A DNA stretch of 64,000 bases from Methylobacterium sp. R2-1 (GCF_014191355.1 NZ_JACHWM010000007.1:1-64000), one strand, 5' to 3'. Positions 8,571 to 18,498 are shown, counted from the stretch's first letter. Notes: generated by a model from the letters alone, not told the origin. A program made the numbers and translations.

Positions 8571-9809
8571 TTATCCCTCCGCCGCGCCGTTCAGCGCCAG
8601 CCTCAGATGCCGTGGCCCGCGCAGCGAAGCACCGGGCCGGTAGGGCGGCGGGTCCTCGGTCAGGGACACGCCCTTCAGCCGCCGCACGAGGCTGACCAAC
8701 GCCACCTCCGCCTCGATCCGCGCCAGCGGCGCGCCGACGCAGTAGTGCAGCCCACCGCCGAAGCCGAGATGGCGGTTGTCGGGCCGGTCGGGATCGAAGC
8801 GGTCGGGATCGATGAAGCGGGCCGGATCACGGTTGGCCGCCGCGAGCAGGAAGATCACCGGCGCGTCCTTCGGGATGGTGATTCCGGCGACTGGGATGTC
8901 GGCGAGCGCGAGCCGGGTGCGGTAATGGACCGGCGGCTCGTAGCGCAGCAATTCCTCGATCAGCCGCGGTGCGATCTCCGGATCGGCGCGCAGGCGCTCC
9001 CCATGCTCGGGGAAGCGCAGTAGCGTCAGCATGCCGTTGGTGATCAGGTTCACCGTGGTCTCGTGGCCCGCCACCAGCAGCAGCACCGCGGTGGCGACGA
9101 GATCGAAATCGTTCATTCCGTCCCGGTCGTTGGCGAGGTCTGAGAGGATGTCCTCCTGCGGGTCCTTGCGTTTGTCCTTGATCAGCCCCTGGAGATAGTC
9201 GGCGATCTCGTTGAAGCAGACCTCGTTCTTGGCCCTCGTTTCCTCGTCGCCGCGCTGGTTGGGCTCGAGTGCGGTCGCGAGCTGCGTCGCCCAGCCGTGG
9301 AACTGCGCCTCGTCCTCGGGCGGCACGCCGAGTAGCTCGCAGATCACCGTGACGGGGAGCGGATAGGAGAAGTCGTCGACGAGATCGATGCGGGACTTGC
9401 CTCGCATCTTACCGATCAGGTCGTCGGTAATTCGTTGGGTCTTCGCGCGCATGCCGCGCACGCGCTCCGGGGTGAAGCAGTGCATCACCTGCCCGCGCAG
9501 GCGGTCGTGGTCGGGCGGATCGCGGAAGATGAACGGGCGGTGACGCTTGCGGATCTCGGCGCGCACCGGCCGGACCAGAAGGTCGGTCACGGGGTGCCCG
9601 GTCCAACGAAACTTTTGGGGGTCGGGAAGGTCGTCCGAGCTGATCCGCGGATCGGAAATCAGCCGCGCCAGCTCGGCATGCGTGCTGACGACGTAGGTGC
9701 CGTCCTCCTGCCGCGCCACCGGTACCTTCCGCATCTCCGCGTAGAGCGGGTAGGGGTTCGCCCGGTTGGCAGGATCGAGGATCTGTTCGAACAGCATGCT
9801 TCCGCTCAC
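8571..9809 (-). CDS. Cytochrome P450
   Basis: The 412-residue soluble bacterial P450 is a haem monooxygenase. Visible motifs: I-helix LVAGHETTVN with the acid/Thr pair for O2 activation, K-helix ExxR in EELLRYEPPV, and the haem loop FGGGLHYCVGAPLARIE with the thiolate Cys near residue 357. It is the third gene of a ferredoxin/reductase/P450 operon, so its electrons probably come from NAD(P)H through those two partners. GTG 9809, four bases after the reductase stop and behind AGGAG, is preferred; ATG 9797 is an alternative. The substrate cannot be told; no terpene, steroid or alkane pathway gene lies beside it. Confidence 0.9.
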   Translation of the reverse strand: MSGSMLFEQILDPANRANPYPLYAEMRKVPVARQEDGTYVVSTHAELARLISDPRISSDDLPDPQKFRWTGHPVTDLLVRPVRAEIRKRHRPFIFRDPPDHDRLRGQVMHCFTPERVRGMRAKTQRITDDLIGKMRGKSRIDLVDDFSYPLPVTVICELLGVPPEDEAQFHGWATQLATALEPNQRGDEETRAKNEVCFNEIADYLQGLIKDKRKDPQEDILSDLANDRDGMNDFDLVATAVLLLVAGHETTVNLITNGMLTLLRFPEHGERLRADPEIAPRLIEELLRYEPPVHYRTRLALADIPVAGITIPKDAPVIFLLAAANRDPARFIDPDRFDPDRPDNRHLGFGGGLHYCVGAPLARIEAEVALVSLVRRLKGVSLTEDPPPYRPGASLRGPRHLRLALNGAAEG

Positions 9810-9813
9810 GGGA

Positions 9814-11076
9814 CTATGGCTCCTGCACACGGATGTGAGGCTGATCGACGGCGTCCTCGATCGGCGGGAAGGGCACGCGCTCGCGGATCGCGGCCTTGTA
9901 GGCGGGCAGCCAACGGGCGCTGTCGATCGAGGCGGCGGCGACGGTGCGGCCATCCTTGCCGAAGGCGGCCACGAGCCGGCGCTCTTCAAACGAGCCGTGC
10001 ATCACGGCGAAGCTGTCGGCGCTGTCCGCCAAGCCGACGAGCTTGATCGTCAGGCCGAATTGCTGCGACCAGAAATCGGGCAGGTGGTCGTGGCGGCGCA
10101 TCGCCGAGGCGTCGCCCGCCAGCATGTTGCCTGCGGCGGTCTCCGCTTGCGCCCGGGCGTTGCCCCAGTGCTCGACCGCCACCAGCGCGTCGTCGTCGTG
10201 CGGGTTCGGCCAGCGCGCCACGTCGCCGGCCGCGAACACGCCCTCGGCGACGCTGCCGTCGTGGAGCAGGGCGCGGCAGAAGGCATCGCAGCGCAGGCCC
10301 TTGGCATCGGCCTGCAAGCCGGAGCCGTCGAGCCATTCGACGTTGCGCAGGGTGCCGATCGCCGCGACGAGGCAGTCGGTCTCGATCCGCTCGCCGTCCT
10401 TCAGTGTCACGGCGAGGAGACGCCCGTTCTCCGCCTCCATTTGCTCGATTTCGGATTCGACGCGCAGGTCGACACCCCGCTCGCGGGCGACCTCGCCGAT
10501 CAGGCCGCCGAGGCGGGGCCCGAGGGTGGCTGCGAGCGGCACGGCATCGCGCACCAAGAGCGTGACGGGAATGTCGAGATCGCGACAGGTCGAGGCGACC
10601 TCGAAGCCGATGAAGCCGCCGCCGACGAGGACGACGCGGCGCGGCCGCCCCCGGAGCCGCGCGCCGAGCCGCTGCGCGTCGTCCCGGCCGCGCAGGGTGA
10701 AGACGCCAGCAAGGGCCGCTTCCTCGGGGTTGGGCCAGGGCCGCGCCCGGGTGCCGGTGGCGATCAGCAGGCGGTCGTAGGGCAGGCGGCTGCCGTCGCC
10801 GAGTTCGACGGCGCGTTCCGACAGGTCGAGCCGGGTCGCTGGCTGGCCGAGGCGGAATGTTGCGCGCAGATCGGGATGGCGGGGCAGGGTGGTGTCGGCG
10901 GAATAGAGCCCGCGCAGCACCTGCTTGGAGAGCGGCGGCCGGTCGTAGGGTGCGTGGGTCTCGTCGCCGACCAGGGTGAGGGAGCCGAAAAAGCCCCCCT
11001 CGCGTAAGGCGTGCGCCGCGGCGAGGCCCGCCAGCGAGGCGCCGACGACGACGATGCGCTCGGGGGCTCGCGTCAC
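9814..11076 (-). CDS. FAD-dependent ferredoxin reductase (class I P450 partner)
   Basis: The 420-residue flavoprotein has the N-terminal FAD-binding fold IVVVGASLAGLAAAHAL, the loop YDRPPLSK typical of putidaredoxin reductase/rubredoxin reductase types, the NAD-binding fold VVLVGGGFIGFEVA near residues 145-160, and the FAD motif GVFAAGDVARW with EHWGNA near 290-320. The C-terminal domain ends with VPFPPIEDAVDQP. It should transfer electrons from NADH to the adjacent ferredoxin. The GTG start overlaps the ferredoxin stop by four bases (GTGA), so translation is coupled. Confidence 0.9.
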   Translation of the reverse strand: MTRAPERIVVVGASLAGLAAAHALREGGFFGSLTLVGDETHAPYDRPPLSKQVLRGLYSADTTLPRHPDLRATFRLGQPATRLDLSERAVELGDGSRLPYDRLLIATGTRARPWPNPEEAALAGVFTLRGRDDAQRLGARLRGRPRRVVLVGGGFIGFEVASTCRDLDIPVTLLVRDAVPLAATLGPRLGGLIGEVARERGVDLRVESEIEQMEAENGRLLAVTLKDGERIETDCLVAAIGTLRNVEWLDGSGLQADAKGLRCDAFCRALLHDGSVAEGVFAAGDVARWPNPHDDDALVAVEHWGNARAQAETAAGNMLAGDASAMRRHDHLPDFWSQQFGLTIKLVGLADSADSFAVMHGSFEERRLVAAFGKDGRTVAAASIDSARWLPAYKAAIRERVPFPPIEDAVDQPHIRVQEP

Positions 11077-11288
11077 GCCGCCTCTCCGGCGGTGGTGTCG
11101 TCGGGGTAGGCGGTGATCGCCCGCACCGGGCAGGCGTGGACGGCGCGCTCCATCTCGCCGCGCGCGCCGTCGTCGGGGGAGGGGTCGTAGACCAGTGCCT
11201 CGCGCCCGTGCAGGGCGAAGTGGCCCGGCGCGGCGTAGAGGCACTGCGCGTAGGCTTGGCAGCGGTTGAGATCCACGACGACCTTCAT
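11073..11288 (-). CDS. [3Fe-4S]-type ferredoxin, P450 electron donor
   Basis: The 71-residue ferredoxin starts MKVVVDLNRCQAYAQC. The cluster-binding pattern is CxxYxxC (Cys10, Tyr13, Cys16) plus a distal Cys in HACPVRAI near residue 52. The missing second Cys means a [3Fe-4S] cluster rather than [4Fe-4S], as in ferredoxins that serve P450s in actinobacteria and alphaproteobacteria. Tyr at the variable position is one of the known alternatives and probably tunes the redox potential. It is first in the operon, followed by the reductase and the P450. Confidence 0.9.
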   Translation of the reverse strand: MKVVVDLNRCQAYAQCLYAAPGHFALHGREALVYDPSPDDGARGEMERAVHACPVRAITAYPDDTTAGEAA

Positions 11289-11495
11289 GAGGAGGCTTTC
11301 GCTCTGCCTGTGCCGATGGGAGACGGCCGCTGGAAGCGCGGCCGACACGGGTAGGTAGGGCGAGGGAATCCGCTCACCACGGCGGCGGCCTGACGCCCCC
11401 ATCCCGGCGGCCGCATCCATGCCCCCCTTGGAGCGGGAAACGCTCCAGGCCGCGGCGGGGATCAATCCTGCGTCAGGGGCTGCGCAGGGGCTGCG

Positions 11496-12581
11496 TCAGG
11501 GGGCGGCAGGCTCGATGGTGCCCAGCGTTCGCCTCCCGAGCGCCCGCGCCTTCACGCGCAGGGCCGGCTTCTCGACGGCGTACCAGGAGAGCGCCGCGGC
11601 GAGGCCGGCAAGCCCGAGCGCGGGGGGCAGCAGCGCGACGGCCGAGACGGTGGGGAACAGCGCGTGCAGGCTCTGCTGGATCGGCCAGCCGTAGAGATAG
11701 ACCCCGTAGGAGAGGTCGGCCGGTGGGTCGAGGGCCGGGCGGGCGAGCGGGGCCAGGAAGGCGAGCCAGATTACCGCGTAGCTCTCGCCGAGGAAGAGCA
11801 GCGTCCGCGCGGGAGCGTGGCCCTGCAAGAGGAGGCCCGCCGCCAGCACGAGCAGCGGCCAGGGCGTGAGGCGGATGGAATCGCGCCACAGGTAGAGGCA
11901 AGCCCCGGCGGCGAAGATCAGCGGCAGGCGCAGAGCTGTCTCGGTGCCCTTGGACATCTCGGGCCGGACCGCTTCGAGAAGGCCCAGGCTCAGCGCCAGG
12001 GAGACGGTGAGCGCCGGCACCGCCCAGCGACGCCGCAACAGCCCGCACAGCCCGATGGTGAGGACGCCGACGTAGCAGATCGTCTCGTATTTCAGGGTCC
12101 AGACCGTGCCGAGCGGGCTGCGGAAGGGGTTTGCCTCGAAGAGGCCGGGCAGGCTGGCGTTGCTCTTGAAGGACAGGAGTGTACCGCGCACGAAGCGCCA
12201 CAGTTCCGGCGAGGCGTAGTACTCGCCAAGCGGCAGTCGGGTGAGGGCGCCGCCGAGCAGCAGCGAGACCGCCAGAGTCGCGGCGACGAGTCCCGGCAGG
12301 ATGCGCAAGGTCCGGGCGATGACGTAGTCGCGCCAGCCGCGCCGGTCGTAGCTCATGGTGACGAGAAAGCCCGAGACGGCGAAGAAGCCGTTCACCGCGT
12401 GCTCGCCCAGCGAGAAGCCGGTGGTGCGGGCCAGCGGCTCGTCGAGCGCGTTGCCGGAGACGACGCTGAAGGCGTGGCTGACCACCACCATCAGGGCCAG
12501 CGCCAAGCGCAGGCCGGAGAAGGCGTTGTGCGGGCGCGCCAGCGCCTCCGCGATGGTGGGGCCGGACAGGACGCCTCTCAC
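11496..12581 (-). CDS. Acyltransferase family 3 membrane protein (OafA-like)
   Basis: The 361-residue protein is highly hydrophobic with about ten predicted membrane helices. The N-terminal segment HNAFSGLRLALALMVVVSHA contains the R/K-x10-H pattern of acyltransferase-3 enzymes, and HAVNGFFAVSGFLVTMSYDR is their second conserved block. These enzymes O-acetylate or succinylate surface polysaccharides, using acyl-CoA across the inner membrane. The start overlaps the end of the glycosyltransferase gene by four bases, which points to a joint role in making a surface glycan. Confidence 0.85.
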   Translation of the reverse strand: MRGVLSGPTIAEALARPHNAFSGLRLALALMVVVSHAFSVVSGNALDEPLARTTGFSLGEHAVNGFFAVSGFLVTMSYDRRGWRDYVIARTLRILPGLVAATLAVSLLLGGALTRLPLGEYYASPELWRFVRGTLLSFKSNASLPGLFEANPFRSPLGTVWTLKYETICYVGVLTIGLCGLLRRRWAVPALTVSLALSLGLLEAVRPEMSKGTETALRLPLIFAAGACLYLWRDSIRLTPWPLLVLAAGLLLQGHAPARTLLFLGESYAVIWLAFLAPLARPALDPPADLSYGVYLYGWPIQQSLHALFPTVSAVALLPPALGLAGLAAALSWYAVEKPALRVKARALGRRTLGTIEPAAP

Positions 12582-13447
12582 GGTGCCAACCCTTCGCGAG
12601 CCAATGCGCTCTGCCCCCGCAGGGCGGCGAGCGCGCCCGCCGCCGAGCCGCCGTAGCGCTCAAGCCCCGAGCGCCGGAAGGCGAGGGCGGCGAGCGCTGC
12701 CTTCGGCGCGTTCGTCGCCAACATGCCGGGGCTCGGATCAGGCAGGCCGTACTTCCTCGAAACGTAGGCCCGCGACCACGCCTGATGCCAGCGCGTGCGA
12801 AAAACCCGGCCCGGCGCCGGGGCCGAGGAGCGCCCTCGCCCGTGCAGGGCCACCGCGCCGTGGACGTGGACGAGCGCGCGCCCCGCATCGGCCACCCGGC
12901 GGCAGAGGTCGTCATCCTCGTAGAACAGGAAGATGTTGTCGTCGAAGCCGCCGAGTTCGAGGAAGAGCGCCCGCTCGATCATCAGGCAGGCACCCGACAG
13001 GAACGGGGCGCAGGCATCGCCCTCGGGCAGGGTCAGCCGGCCCTTCGGATTGGTGAGGTAGGGCGCCAGCAGCGAGCGCGGCTGGTAGAAGAAGCGCCCG
13101 TCCGGCTCGTGGATGCGCGGTGCCAGGAGCCCGGCATCGGGCCATGCCTGCGCTGCCGCGAGGAGGGCCGCGGTAGCGCCGGGTTGCAGCACGAGATCGG
13201 GGTTGAGGATGAGGACGTGCCGGGCCCCGTCGGCGGCGCGCACGCCGATGTTGTTGGCGCGGCCATAGCCCTCGTTGCGCGGGTTCACGATCACCCGCGT
13301 GCCGTGAGCCTCGGCCACGGCCACCGAGCCGTCGCGGCTGGCATTGTCGACCACGATCGCCGGGATGGTCTCGCGCGCGAGCGCCGCGAGGCAGGCGGGC
13401 AGGGCGTCCGCGCTGTCGTGGCTGACGACGATGGCGGTCAGCGACAT
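12578..13447 (-). CDS. Family 2 glycosyltransferase
   Basis: The 289-residue protein has a GT-A fold: TAIVVSHDSADALPACL at the start, VVDNASRDGSV near residue 33, NEGYGRANNIG near 58, and HVLILNPDLVL containing the DxD-like region. A later block FLFYEDDDLCRRV resembles the ED(D/E) catalytic motif of rhamnosyltransferase-like GT2 enzymes (WbbL type). It probably adds one sugar to a lipid-linked glycan at the inner membrane. The downstream acyltransferase gene overlaps by ATGA. Confidence 0.88.
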   Translation of the reverse strand: MSLTAIVVSHDSADALPACLAALARETIPAIVVDNASRDGSVAVAEAHGTRVIVNPRNEGYGRANNIGVRAADGARHVLILNPDLVLQPGATAALLAAAQAWPDAGLLAPRIHEPDGRFFYQPRSLLAPYLTNPKGRLTLPEGDACAPFLSGACLMIERALFLELGGFDDNIFLFYEDDDLCRRVADAGRALVHVHGAVALHGRGRSSAPAPGRVFRTRWHQAWSRAYVSRKYGLPDPSPGMLATNAPKAALAALAFRRSGLERYGGSAAGALAALRGQSALAREGLAP

Positions 13448-13565
13448 GCGGCCGTCCGCGGGCCGTAGCGGGCAGCCCCTCTCCGCCTTGCGGGCGAGGC
13501 GTGGTCCGTCTCGCCCATGCCGCTTTCGCTCAAGGCCTTCCGCTCGGCGAGCATGACCCGCTCTC

Positions 13566-13659
13566 CGTCATCGCGCGGCGAAGCCGAAGCGATCCGGCGC
13601 GCCGCCTCATCCGGAGAGGCCGCGCCCCCGGATCGCTTCGCTGTCGCTCGCGAGGACGG
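13566..13659. repeat. REP-like palindromic element, copy 2
   Basis: The left arm CCGTCATCGCG...GAAGCGATCCGG (13566-13597) and right arm CCGGATCGCTTCG...GCGAGGACGG (13628-13659) form a long imperfect palindrome. Its core GAAGCGATCC parallels GAAGCAATCC in the copy at 8471-8560. It lies in the 248-base gap between aspS and the glycosyltransferase gene, which otherwise holds nothing I can identify. Confidence 0.65.
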
Positions 13660-13695
13660 TGGTGCCAACGGGCGCAAGGCGCTTCCGGATCAGGA

Positions 13696-15510
13696 TCAGC
13701 CCTTCTTCTCGGGCAGGTTGAGGCGGATGTGCAGCTCGCGGAGCTGCTTGGCCGTCGCCTCGGCGGGCGCGCCCATCATCAGGTCCTCGGCGCGCTGGTT
13801 CATCGGGAACAGCACGACCTCACGGATGTTCGGCTCCTCGCACAGCAGCATGACGATGCGGTCGACACCCGGCGCAATGCCACCGTGCGGCGGGGCGCCG
13901 AGGCGAAGCGCGTTCAGCATGCCGCCGAACTTCTCCTCCAGCACGTCCCGCCCGTAGCCGGCGATGGCGAACGCCTTCTCCATCACGTCGGGGCGGTGGT
14001 TCCGGATCGCGCCCGAGGACAGCTCGATGCCGTTGCAGACGATGTCGTACTGGAACGCCTTGATCCCGAGGATTTTTTCCGAATCTCCGTCGCCGAGCGC
14101 GAGGAAATCCTCGCGATCATAGTTCGGCATCGAGAACGGGTTGTGGGAGAAGTCGATCCGCTTCTCCTCCTCGTTCCACTCGTACATCGGGAAGTCGACG
14201 ACCCAGCAGAAGGCGAACTGGTCCGTGTCGGAGAGCTTCAGTTCGTCACCGATGCGGATGCGCGCCTTGCCCGCGAGCGCAGCCGCCTTCGCCTCGGCGC
14301 CGGCGGCGAAGAACACCGCGTCGCCTGGCTTGGCCCCGGCCTTCTCAGCGATCCGCGCCTGGATCGCGGCCGGGATGAACTTGGCGATCGGGCCCTTGCC
14401 GGTGAGCGCCCCGCCCTCTTCCTCGAACACGATGTAGCCGAGCCCCGGCGCGCCTTCCGAGCGGGCCCAGTCGTTGAGCTTGTCGAAGAACGAGCGCGGC
14501 TGGCCCGCTGCCCCGGTTGCAGGGATGGCGCGCACCACGCCGCCCGACTTGATGACGCCCTTGAACGCCTTGAACTCGACCGCGTCGTCGGCGAACTCGT
14601 CCGTGACGTCGGCGATGATCAGCGGGTTGCGCAGGTCCGGCTTGTCGACGCCGTATTTCAGCATCGCGTCGGCGTAGGTGATGCGCGGGAATTCTTTCGT
14701 CACGCGCTTGCCGTTCGCGAACTCCTCGAATACGCCGCGCAGCACCGGCTCGACCGCCTGGAACACGTCCTCCTGCGTGACGAAGCTCATCTCGATGTCG
14801 AGCTGGTAGAACTCGCCCGGGGAGCGGTCGGCGCGGGCATCCTCGTCGCGGAAACAGGGCGCGATCTGGAAGTAGCGGTCGAAGCCCGCGATCATCGTGA
14901 GCTGCTTGAACTGCTGCGGCGCCTGCGGCAGCGCGTAGAACTTTCCGGGGTGGACGCGGGACGGCACGAGGTAGTCGCGCGCGCCCTCGGGGCTTGACGC
15001 GGTCAGAATCGGCGTCTGAAATTCGAAAAAACCGCCCTCGCGCATGCGGCGGCGCAGGCTATCGACGATTGCGCCGCGCTTCATGATGTTGGCGTGCAGC
15101 TTCTCCCGGCGCAGATCGAGGAAGCGATACTTGAGCCGGGTCTCCTCCGGGTATTCCTGGTCGCCGAAGACGGGCAGCGGCAGTTCGCCGGCCGGACCCA
15201 GCACCTCGAGGTCGTCGATATAGACCTCGACCGCGCCGGTCGGCAGCTCGGCGTTCTCGGTGCCGGCAGGGCGCGTGCGCACACGGCCATCGATGCGGAT
15301 CACCCACTCGGAGCGCGCGGTCTCGGCGGCCTTGAACGCCTTGGAGTCGGAATCGACCACGCACTGCGTCAGGCCGTAATGGTCGCGCAGGTCGATGAAG
15401 AGCACGCCGCCGTGGTCGCGGATGCGGTGGCACCAGCCGGACAGGCGGACGGTCTGCCCGACATCGGACGGGCGGAGCGCCCCGCAGGTATGGGAACGGT
15501 AACGGTGCAT
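13696..15510 (-). CDS. aspS: Aspartyl-tRNA synthetase
   Basis: The 604-residue class IIb synthetase has an N-terminal OB-fold anticodon domain ([20 protein letters not shown]), motif 2 in [16 protein letters not shown], a GAD insertion domain in the middle, and motif 3 [15 protein letters not shown] near residue 540. Length matches bacterial AspRS (about 590-605). In alphaproteobacteria it is often non-discriminating and works with GatCAB to make Asn-tRNA; that is family knowledge and cannot be seen here. ATG 15510 is chosen because the protein then starts [10 protein letters not shown], as in homologues. Confidence 0.97.
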   Translation of the reverse strand: MHRYRSHTCGALRPSDVGQTVRLSGWCHRIRDHGGVLFIDLRDHYGLTQCVVDSDSKAFKAAETARSEWVIRIDGRVRTRPAGTENAELPTGAVEVYIDDLEVLGPAGELPLPVFGDQEYPEETRLKYRFLDLRREKLHANIMKRGAIVDSLRRRMREGGFFEFQTPILTASSPEGARDYLVPSRVHPGKFYALPQAPQQFKQLTMIAGFDRYFQIAPCFRDEDARADRSPGEFYQLDIEMSFVTQEDVFQAVEPVLRGVFEEFANGKRVTKEFPRITYADAMLKYGVDKPDLRNPLIIADVTDEFADDAVEFKAFKGVIKSGGVVRAIPATGAAGQPRSFFDKLNDWARSEGAPGLGYIVFEEEGGALTGKGPIAKFIPAAIQARIAEKAGAKPGDAVFFAAGAEAKAAALAGKARIRIGDELKLSDTDQFAFCWVVDFPMYEWNEEEKRIDFSHNPFSMPNYDREDFLALGDGDSEKILGIKAFQYDIVCNGIELSSGAIRNHRPDVMEKAFAIAGYGRDVLEEKFGGMLNALRLGAPPHGGIAPGVDRIVMLLCEEPNIREVVLFPMNQRAEDLMMGAPAEATAKQLRELHIRLNLPEKKG

Positions 15511-15590
15511 GGCGGGCTCTTGAAAAGGAGCCGGCACCATTCACGGGAGGCGGGTGAAGTCAAGGCAGAGGAGCGCGCCGCCCCTCCGGT

Positions 15591-16616
15591 CTACTCTGCG
15601 GCGGCGAGCGTCACCTCGGGCACCGGCACGCCGATGTCGCGCAGCAGCTCGGCGTCGGCGTCGGCCTCGTTGTTGGCGGTGGTGAGCAGGCGCTCGCCGT
15701 AGAAGATCGAGTTGGCGCCGGCCAGGAAGCACAGGATCTGCGCCTCACGGGTCAGGCTCTTGCGCCCGGCGCTGAGGCGCACACGGGCCTTCGGCATGAC
15801 GATGCGGGCGGTGGCGCACATCCGCACGAGGTCGAGCGGATCGATCGGCGGTCGGTCCTCCAGCGGCGTACCCTCGACGGCGACCAGCGCGTTGATCGGC
15901 ACGCTCTCCGGGTGAGGGGCGTGGTTGGCGAGCACGAGCAGCATCTCGGCCCGGTCGCGCACGCGCTCGCCCATGCCCACGATGCCGCCGCAGCAGACGC
16001 CGATCCCAGCCTCGCGCACATGCTCCAGGGTCTGGAGCCGATCGTCGTAGGTGCGAGTCGAGATGATGTCGCCGTAGAATTCCGGGCCGGTGTCGAGGTT
16101 GTGGTTGTAGGAGGTGAGCCCGGCCTCCGCGAGGCGCTGCGCTTGGCTCTGGGTCAGCATGCCGAGCGTGACGCAGGCCTCCATGCCGAGGCCGCGCACG
16201 CCGCGCACCATTTCCAGCACCGCGTCGAAGTCCGGCCCGTCCTTGGGCCTGCGCCACGCCGCGCCCATGCAGAAGCGGTGCGCGCCGTTGGCCTTGGCGG
16301 CGGCCGCCTCCTTTAGCACGGCCTCGACCGGCATCAGTCGCTCGCGGGGGAGGTTGGCGCCCTTGTGGTGGGCCGATTGCGGGCAGTAGGCGCAATCCTC
16401 GGGGCAGCCGCCGGTCTTGATCGAGAGCAAAGCCGCCCGCTGGATGTCCGCGGGGTCGTTGTGCGCCCGGTGCACGACGCCCGCCCGGTGCACGAGGTCG
16501 AGCAGCGGCATGTCGTGGATCGCCTGGATCTCGGCCAGGGTCCAATCATGCCGGATATCTTGCCGGACGGCGTCGGGCGCCGAAGAGGAGGCGAGGGAGA
16601 CCACGGTATCGCTCAT
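15591..16616 (-). CDS. bioB: Biotin synthase
   Basis: The 341-residue radical SAM enzyme inserts sulphur into dethiobiotin. The [4Fe-4S]/SAM motif is [16 protein letters not shown] near residues 67-82 (CxxxCxxC). Ligands of the [2Fe-2S] donor cluster are seen in [20 protein letters not shown] and [12 protein letters not shown], with the conserved Arg in ARVRLSAGR. No other biotin gene lies next to it, so bioB is solitary here, 80 bases after the start of aspS on the same strand. Confidence 0.96.
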   Translation of the reverse strand: MSDTVVSLASSSAPDAVRQDIRHDWTLAEIQAIHDMPLLDLVHRAGVVHRAHNDPADIQRAALLSIKTGGCPEDCAYCPQSAHHKGANLPRERLMPVEAVLKEAAAAKANGAHRFCMGAAWRRPKDGPDFDAVLEMVRGVRGLGMEACVTLGMLTQSQAQRLAEAGLTSYNHNLDTGPEFYGDIISTRTYDDRLQTLEHVREAGIGVCCGGIVGMGERVRDRAEMLLVLANHAPHPESVPINALVAVEGTPLEDRPPIDPLDLVRMCATARIVMPKARVRLSAGRKSLTREAQILCFLAGANSIFYGERLLTTANNEADADAELLRDIGVPVPEVTLAAAE

Positions 16617-16838
16617 GCGCTTCTTTGAGAGCGAAGGCGCGGGAAAAATCAAGCCTTGCCGTAGGAGGGCCGTTTGATCGGCCGGGTTCGCATCCGGGAT
16701 GAGGCGGCTACGTGAGGGAAGCTCGGCCGACCTTCGCTGTGGCCGAACGAACGGCCTCTCGACGGACCGAAGCTTGACCGGTCTTGCAGCTACAAGGCGT
16801 GCCGCTTATTCGATGCCCGTCATCCACGAGGCTTCGCG

Positions 16839-17243
16839 ATGCGCTTGTCCGGCAGACCGTTCCTATCGGCGGCTCTCTTCTTATCGGCGGCTGTCGTGGC
16901 ACTTCGCCCGGTGCCTGCGATGGCCAAGCAGCTGTGCGAACGTGAGGTCCTGCCCTTTGCCGCCATGGCAGCGGCCATCAAGGCCGACCCGGGGACGGAG
17001 GTGACGCGTGAAACCGCTTCGTTCGTGGAGATCCAAGACCCGAAGCGGCTGATGATCTGGACGCTGGTCAAGCCCAGCGGTGATCAGCCGGCCGCCTATA
17101 TCTGCCGAAGGGTCGTGCAGGAGGACGGACAGGTGAAGATCCACCTGTCGGCCGAGTGCGTCGGACGAACCCTGAACTGCGACGGCGTGATCGGCCGCAT
17201 CCTCTCGGAGCAGAACCGCGCGATGGCCCCGCTGCGTCGGTGA
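16839..17243 (+). CDS. Hypothetical exported protein
   Basis: The 134-residue product has an N-terminal signal peptide (basic MRLSGRPF, hydrophobic SAALFLSAAVVALR, cleavage near AMAKQ). The mature part has four Cys residues (KQLCERE, AYICRRV, SAECVG, LNCDGV), which suggests two periplasmic disulphides. I recognise no domain. It stands alone between bioB (divergent) and the fumarylacetoacetase-fold gene (convergent). Confidence 0.65.
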   Translation: MRLSGRPFLSAALFLSAAVVALRPVPAMAKQLCEREVLPFAAMAAAIKADPGTEVTRETASFVEIQDPKRLMIWTLVKPSGDQPAAYICRRVVQEDGQVKIHLSAECVGRTLNCDGVIGRILSEQNRAMAPLRR

Positions 17244-17340
17244 CCGGCTCGCCTCGCCGAGGAGATCAGAAAGGCACCCCGACCCGCCGCATCGGACGGG
17301 TTCTGCGGGGAGGCGGTCATCCGAGTGGCCGGGCCGTCCG

Positions 17341-18225
17341 TCAGTTCGTCGGCTCGCCAGCCGCGACCTTCGCGGTCCAGTCGTCGAAGGCCACGACCCG
17401 CTGGCGCTGCTCGCCGAGGCCGTCGATGCGCAGCACCATCTCGTCGTCGCTCTTGAGGTAGCGCGGCGGCTTCATGCCGAGGCCGACGCCCGGGGGCGTG
17501 CCGGTGGTGATGACGTCGCCGGGCTCCAGCATCATGAAGTGCGAGACGTAGGCCACGAGCTGGGCGACGTCGAAGATCATCGTCGCCGTCGAGCCCGTCT
17601 GCATCCGCTGGCCGTTGAGGTCGAGGCTCATCGAGAGGTTCTTGAGGTCCGGGATCTCGTCGAGGGTGACGAGCCAGGGGCCGAGCGGGCCGAAGGTCGG
17701 GCAGCCCTTGCCCTTGGTCCAGGTGCCGCCGCGCTCCATCTGGAATTCGCGCTCGGACAGGTCGTTGCAGATGCACACGCCCGCCACGTAGCGCAGGGCC
17801 TCGTTGGCGTGGACGTACGAGGCGCGGGCGCCGATCACCACGGCGAGCTCCACCTCCCAGTCGGTCTTGGCCGAGGCTTTGGGCAGGATCACCGTGTCAT
17901 TGGGGCCGACGATGCAGGAGGGCGCCTTGTTGAAGATAATCGGCTCGGCCGGGATCGCGGCTCCTGTCTCGGCGGCGTGGTCGGCGTAGTTCAGGCCGAT
18001 CGCCACGAAGTTGCGGGTGCCCCCGACGCAAGGGCCGAGACGGGTGCCGGGCGGCAGAAGCGGCAGGCTTTCGGGATCGATCCGCGCGAGCCGATCGAGC
18101 GATTCCCGCGAGAGGCCCGGCCCCGCGATGTCGCGCAAGGTTCCCGACAGGTCGCGCAAGCCCCCCTTCGCGTCCACGAGGCCCGGCTTCTCGTCACCGC
18201 TCGCTCCGTGCCGGATCAACTTCAT
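17341..18225 (-). CDS. Fumarylacetoacetate hydrolase-family protein
   Basis: The 294-residue cytosolic enzyme has the FAH fold. Characteristic blocks: GLNYADHAAETG, IIFNKAPSCIVGPND, the metal-binding acid pair in KTDWEVELAVVIG, the CNDLSEREFQ block, and GDVITTGTPPGVG near residue 243. Members act as 2-keto-4-pentenoate hydratases, acylpyruvases, oxaloacetate decarboxylases or ureidoglycolate lyases; motifs alone do not choose among these. ATG 18225 is chosen because homologues start MKLIRHG. Confidence 0.85.
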   Translation of the reverse strand: MKLIRHGASGDEKPGLVDAKGGLRDLSGTLRDIAGPGLSRESLDRLARIDPESLPLLPPGTRLGPCVGGTRNFVAIGLNYADHAAETGAAIPAEPIIFNKAPSCIVGPNDTVILPKASAKTDWEVELAVVIGARASYVHANEALRYVAGVCICNDLSEREFQMERGGTWTKGKGCPTFGPLGPWLVTLDEIPDLKNLSMSLDLNGQRMQTGSTATMIFDVAQLVAYVSHFMMLEPGDVITTGTPPGVGLGMKPPRYLKSDDEMVLRIDGLGEQRQRVVAFDDWTAKVAAGEPTN

Positions 18226-18373
18226 CGTCAGCGACTCCGTCCTGCTTGAGGCTCGCCCAGAGGCGCGAGACCATGGCCGCGACCGGTCCAGGGTGCAAGC
18301 CGCGCCTTGAGACCGCGTCAGACCGTGTCTCGGGGCTGTGTCGTTCATACAGGCGCAGGGTCGCCTCGGTTCC

Positions 18374-18403
18374 GTGACATAAATTCCTCAATTGATATAT
18401 AAT
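18374..18403 (+). promoter_or_regulatory. Putative sigma-70-type promoter of the FadL-like gene
   Basis: GTGACA (18374-18379), 18 bases, then TATAAT (18398-18403), in a short AT-rich stretch unusual for this GC-rich sequence. It lies 95 bases before the start of the FadL-like gene. Position and consensus fit are good, but this is read by eye. Confidence 0.5.
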
Positions 18404-18498
18404 TCTATTTTCGGGTTTCCGCCTCTGGACCGAATGCCTCCGATCCTCTTCGGTCGTCCGTGCGACTTGGGTCTGCAAGAACGCTTCGGAGAACAAGA

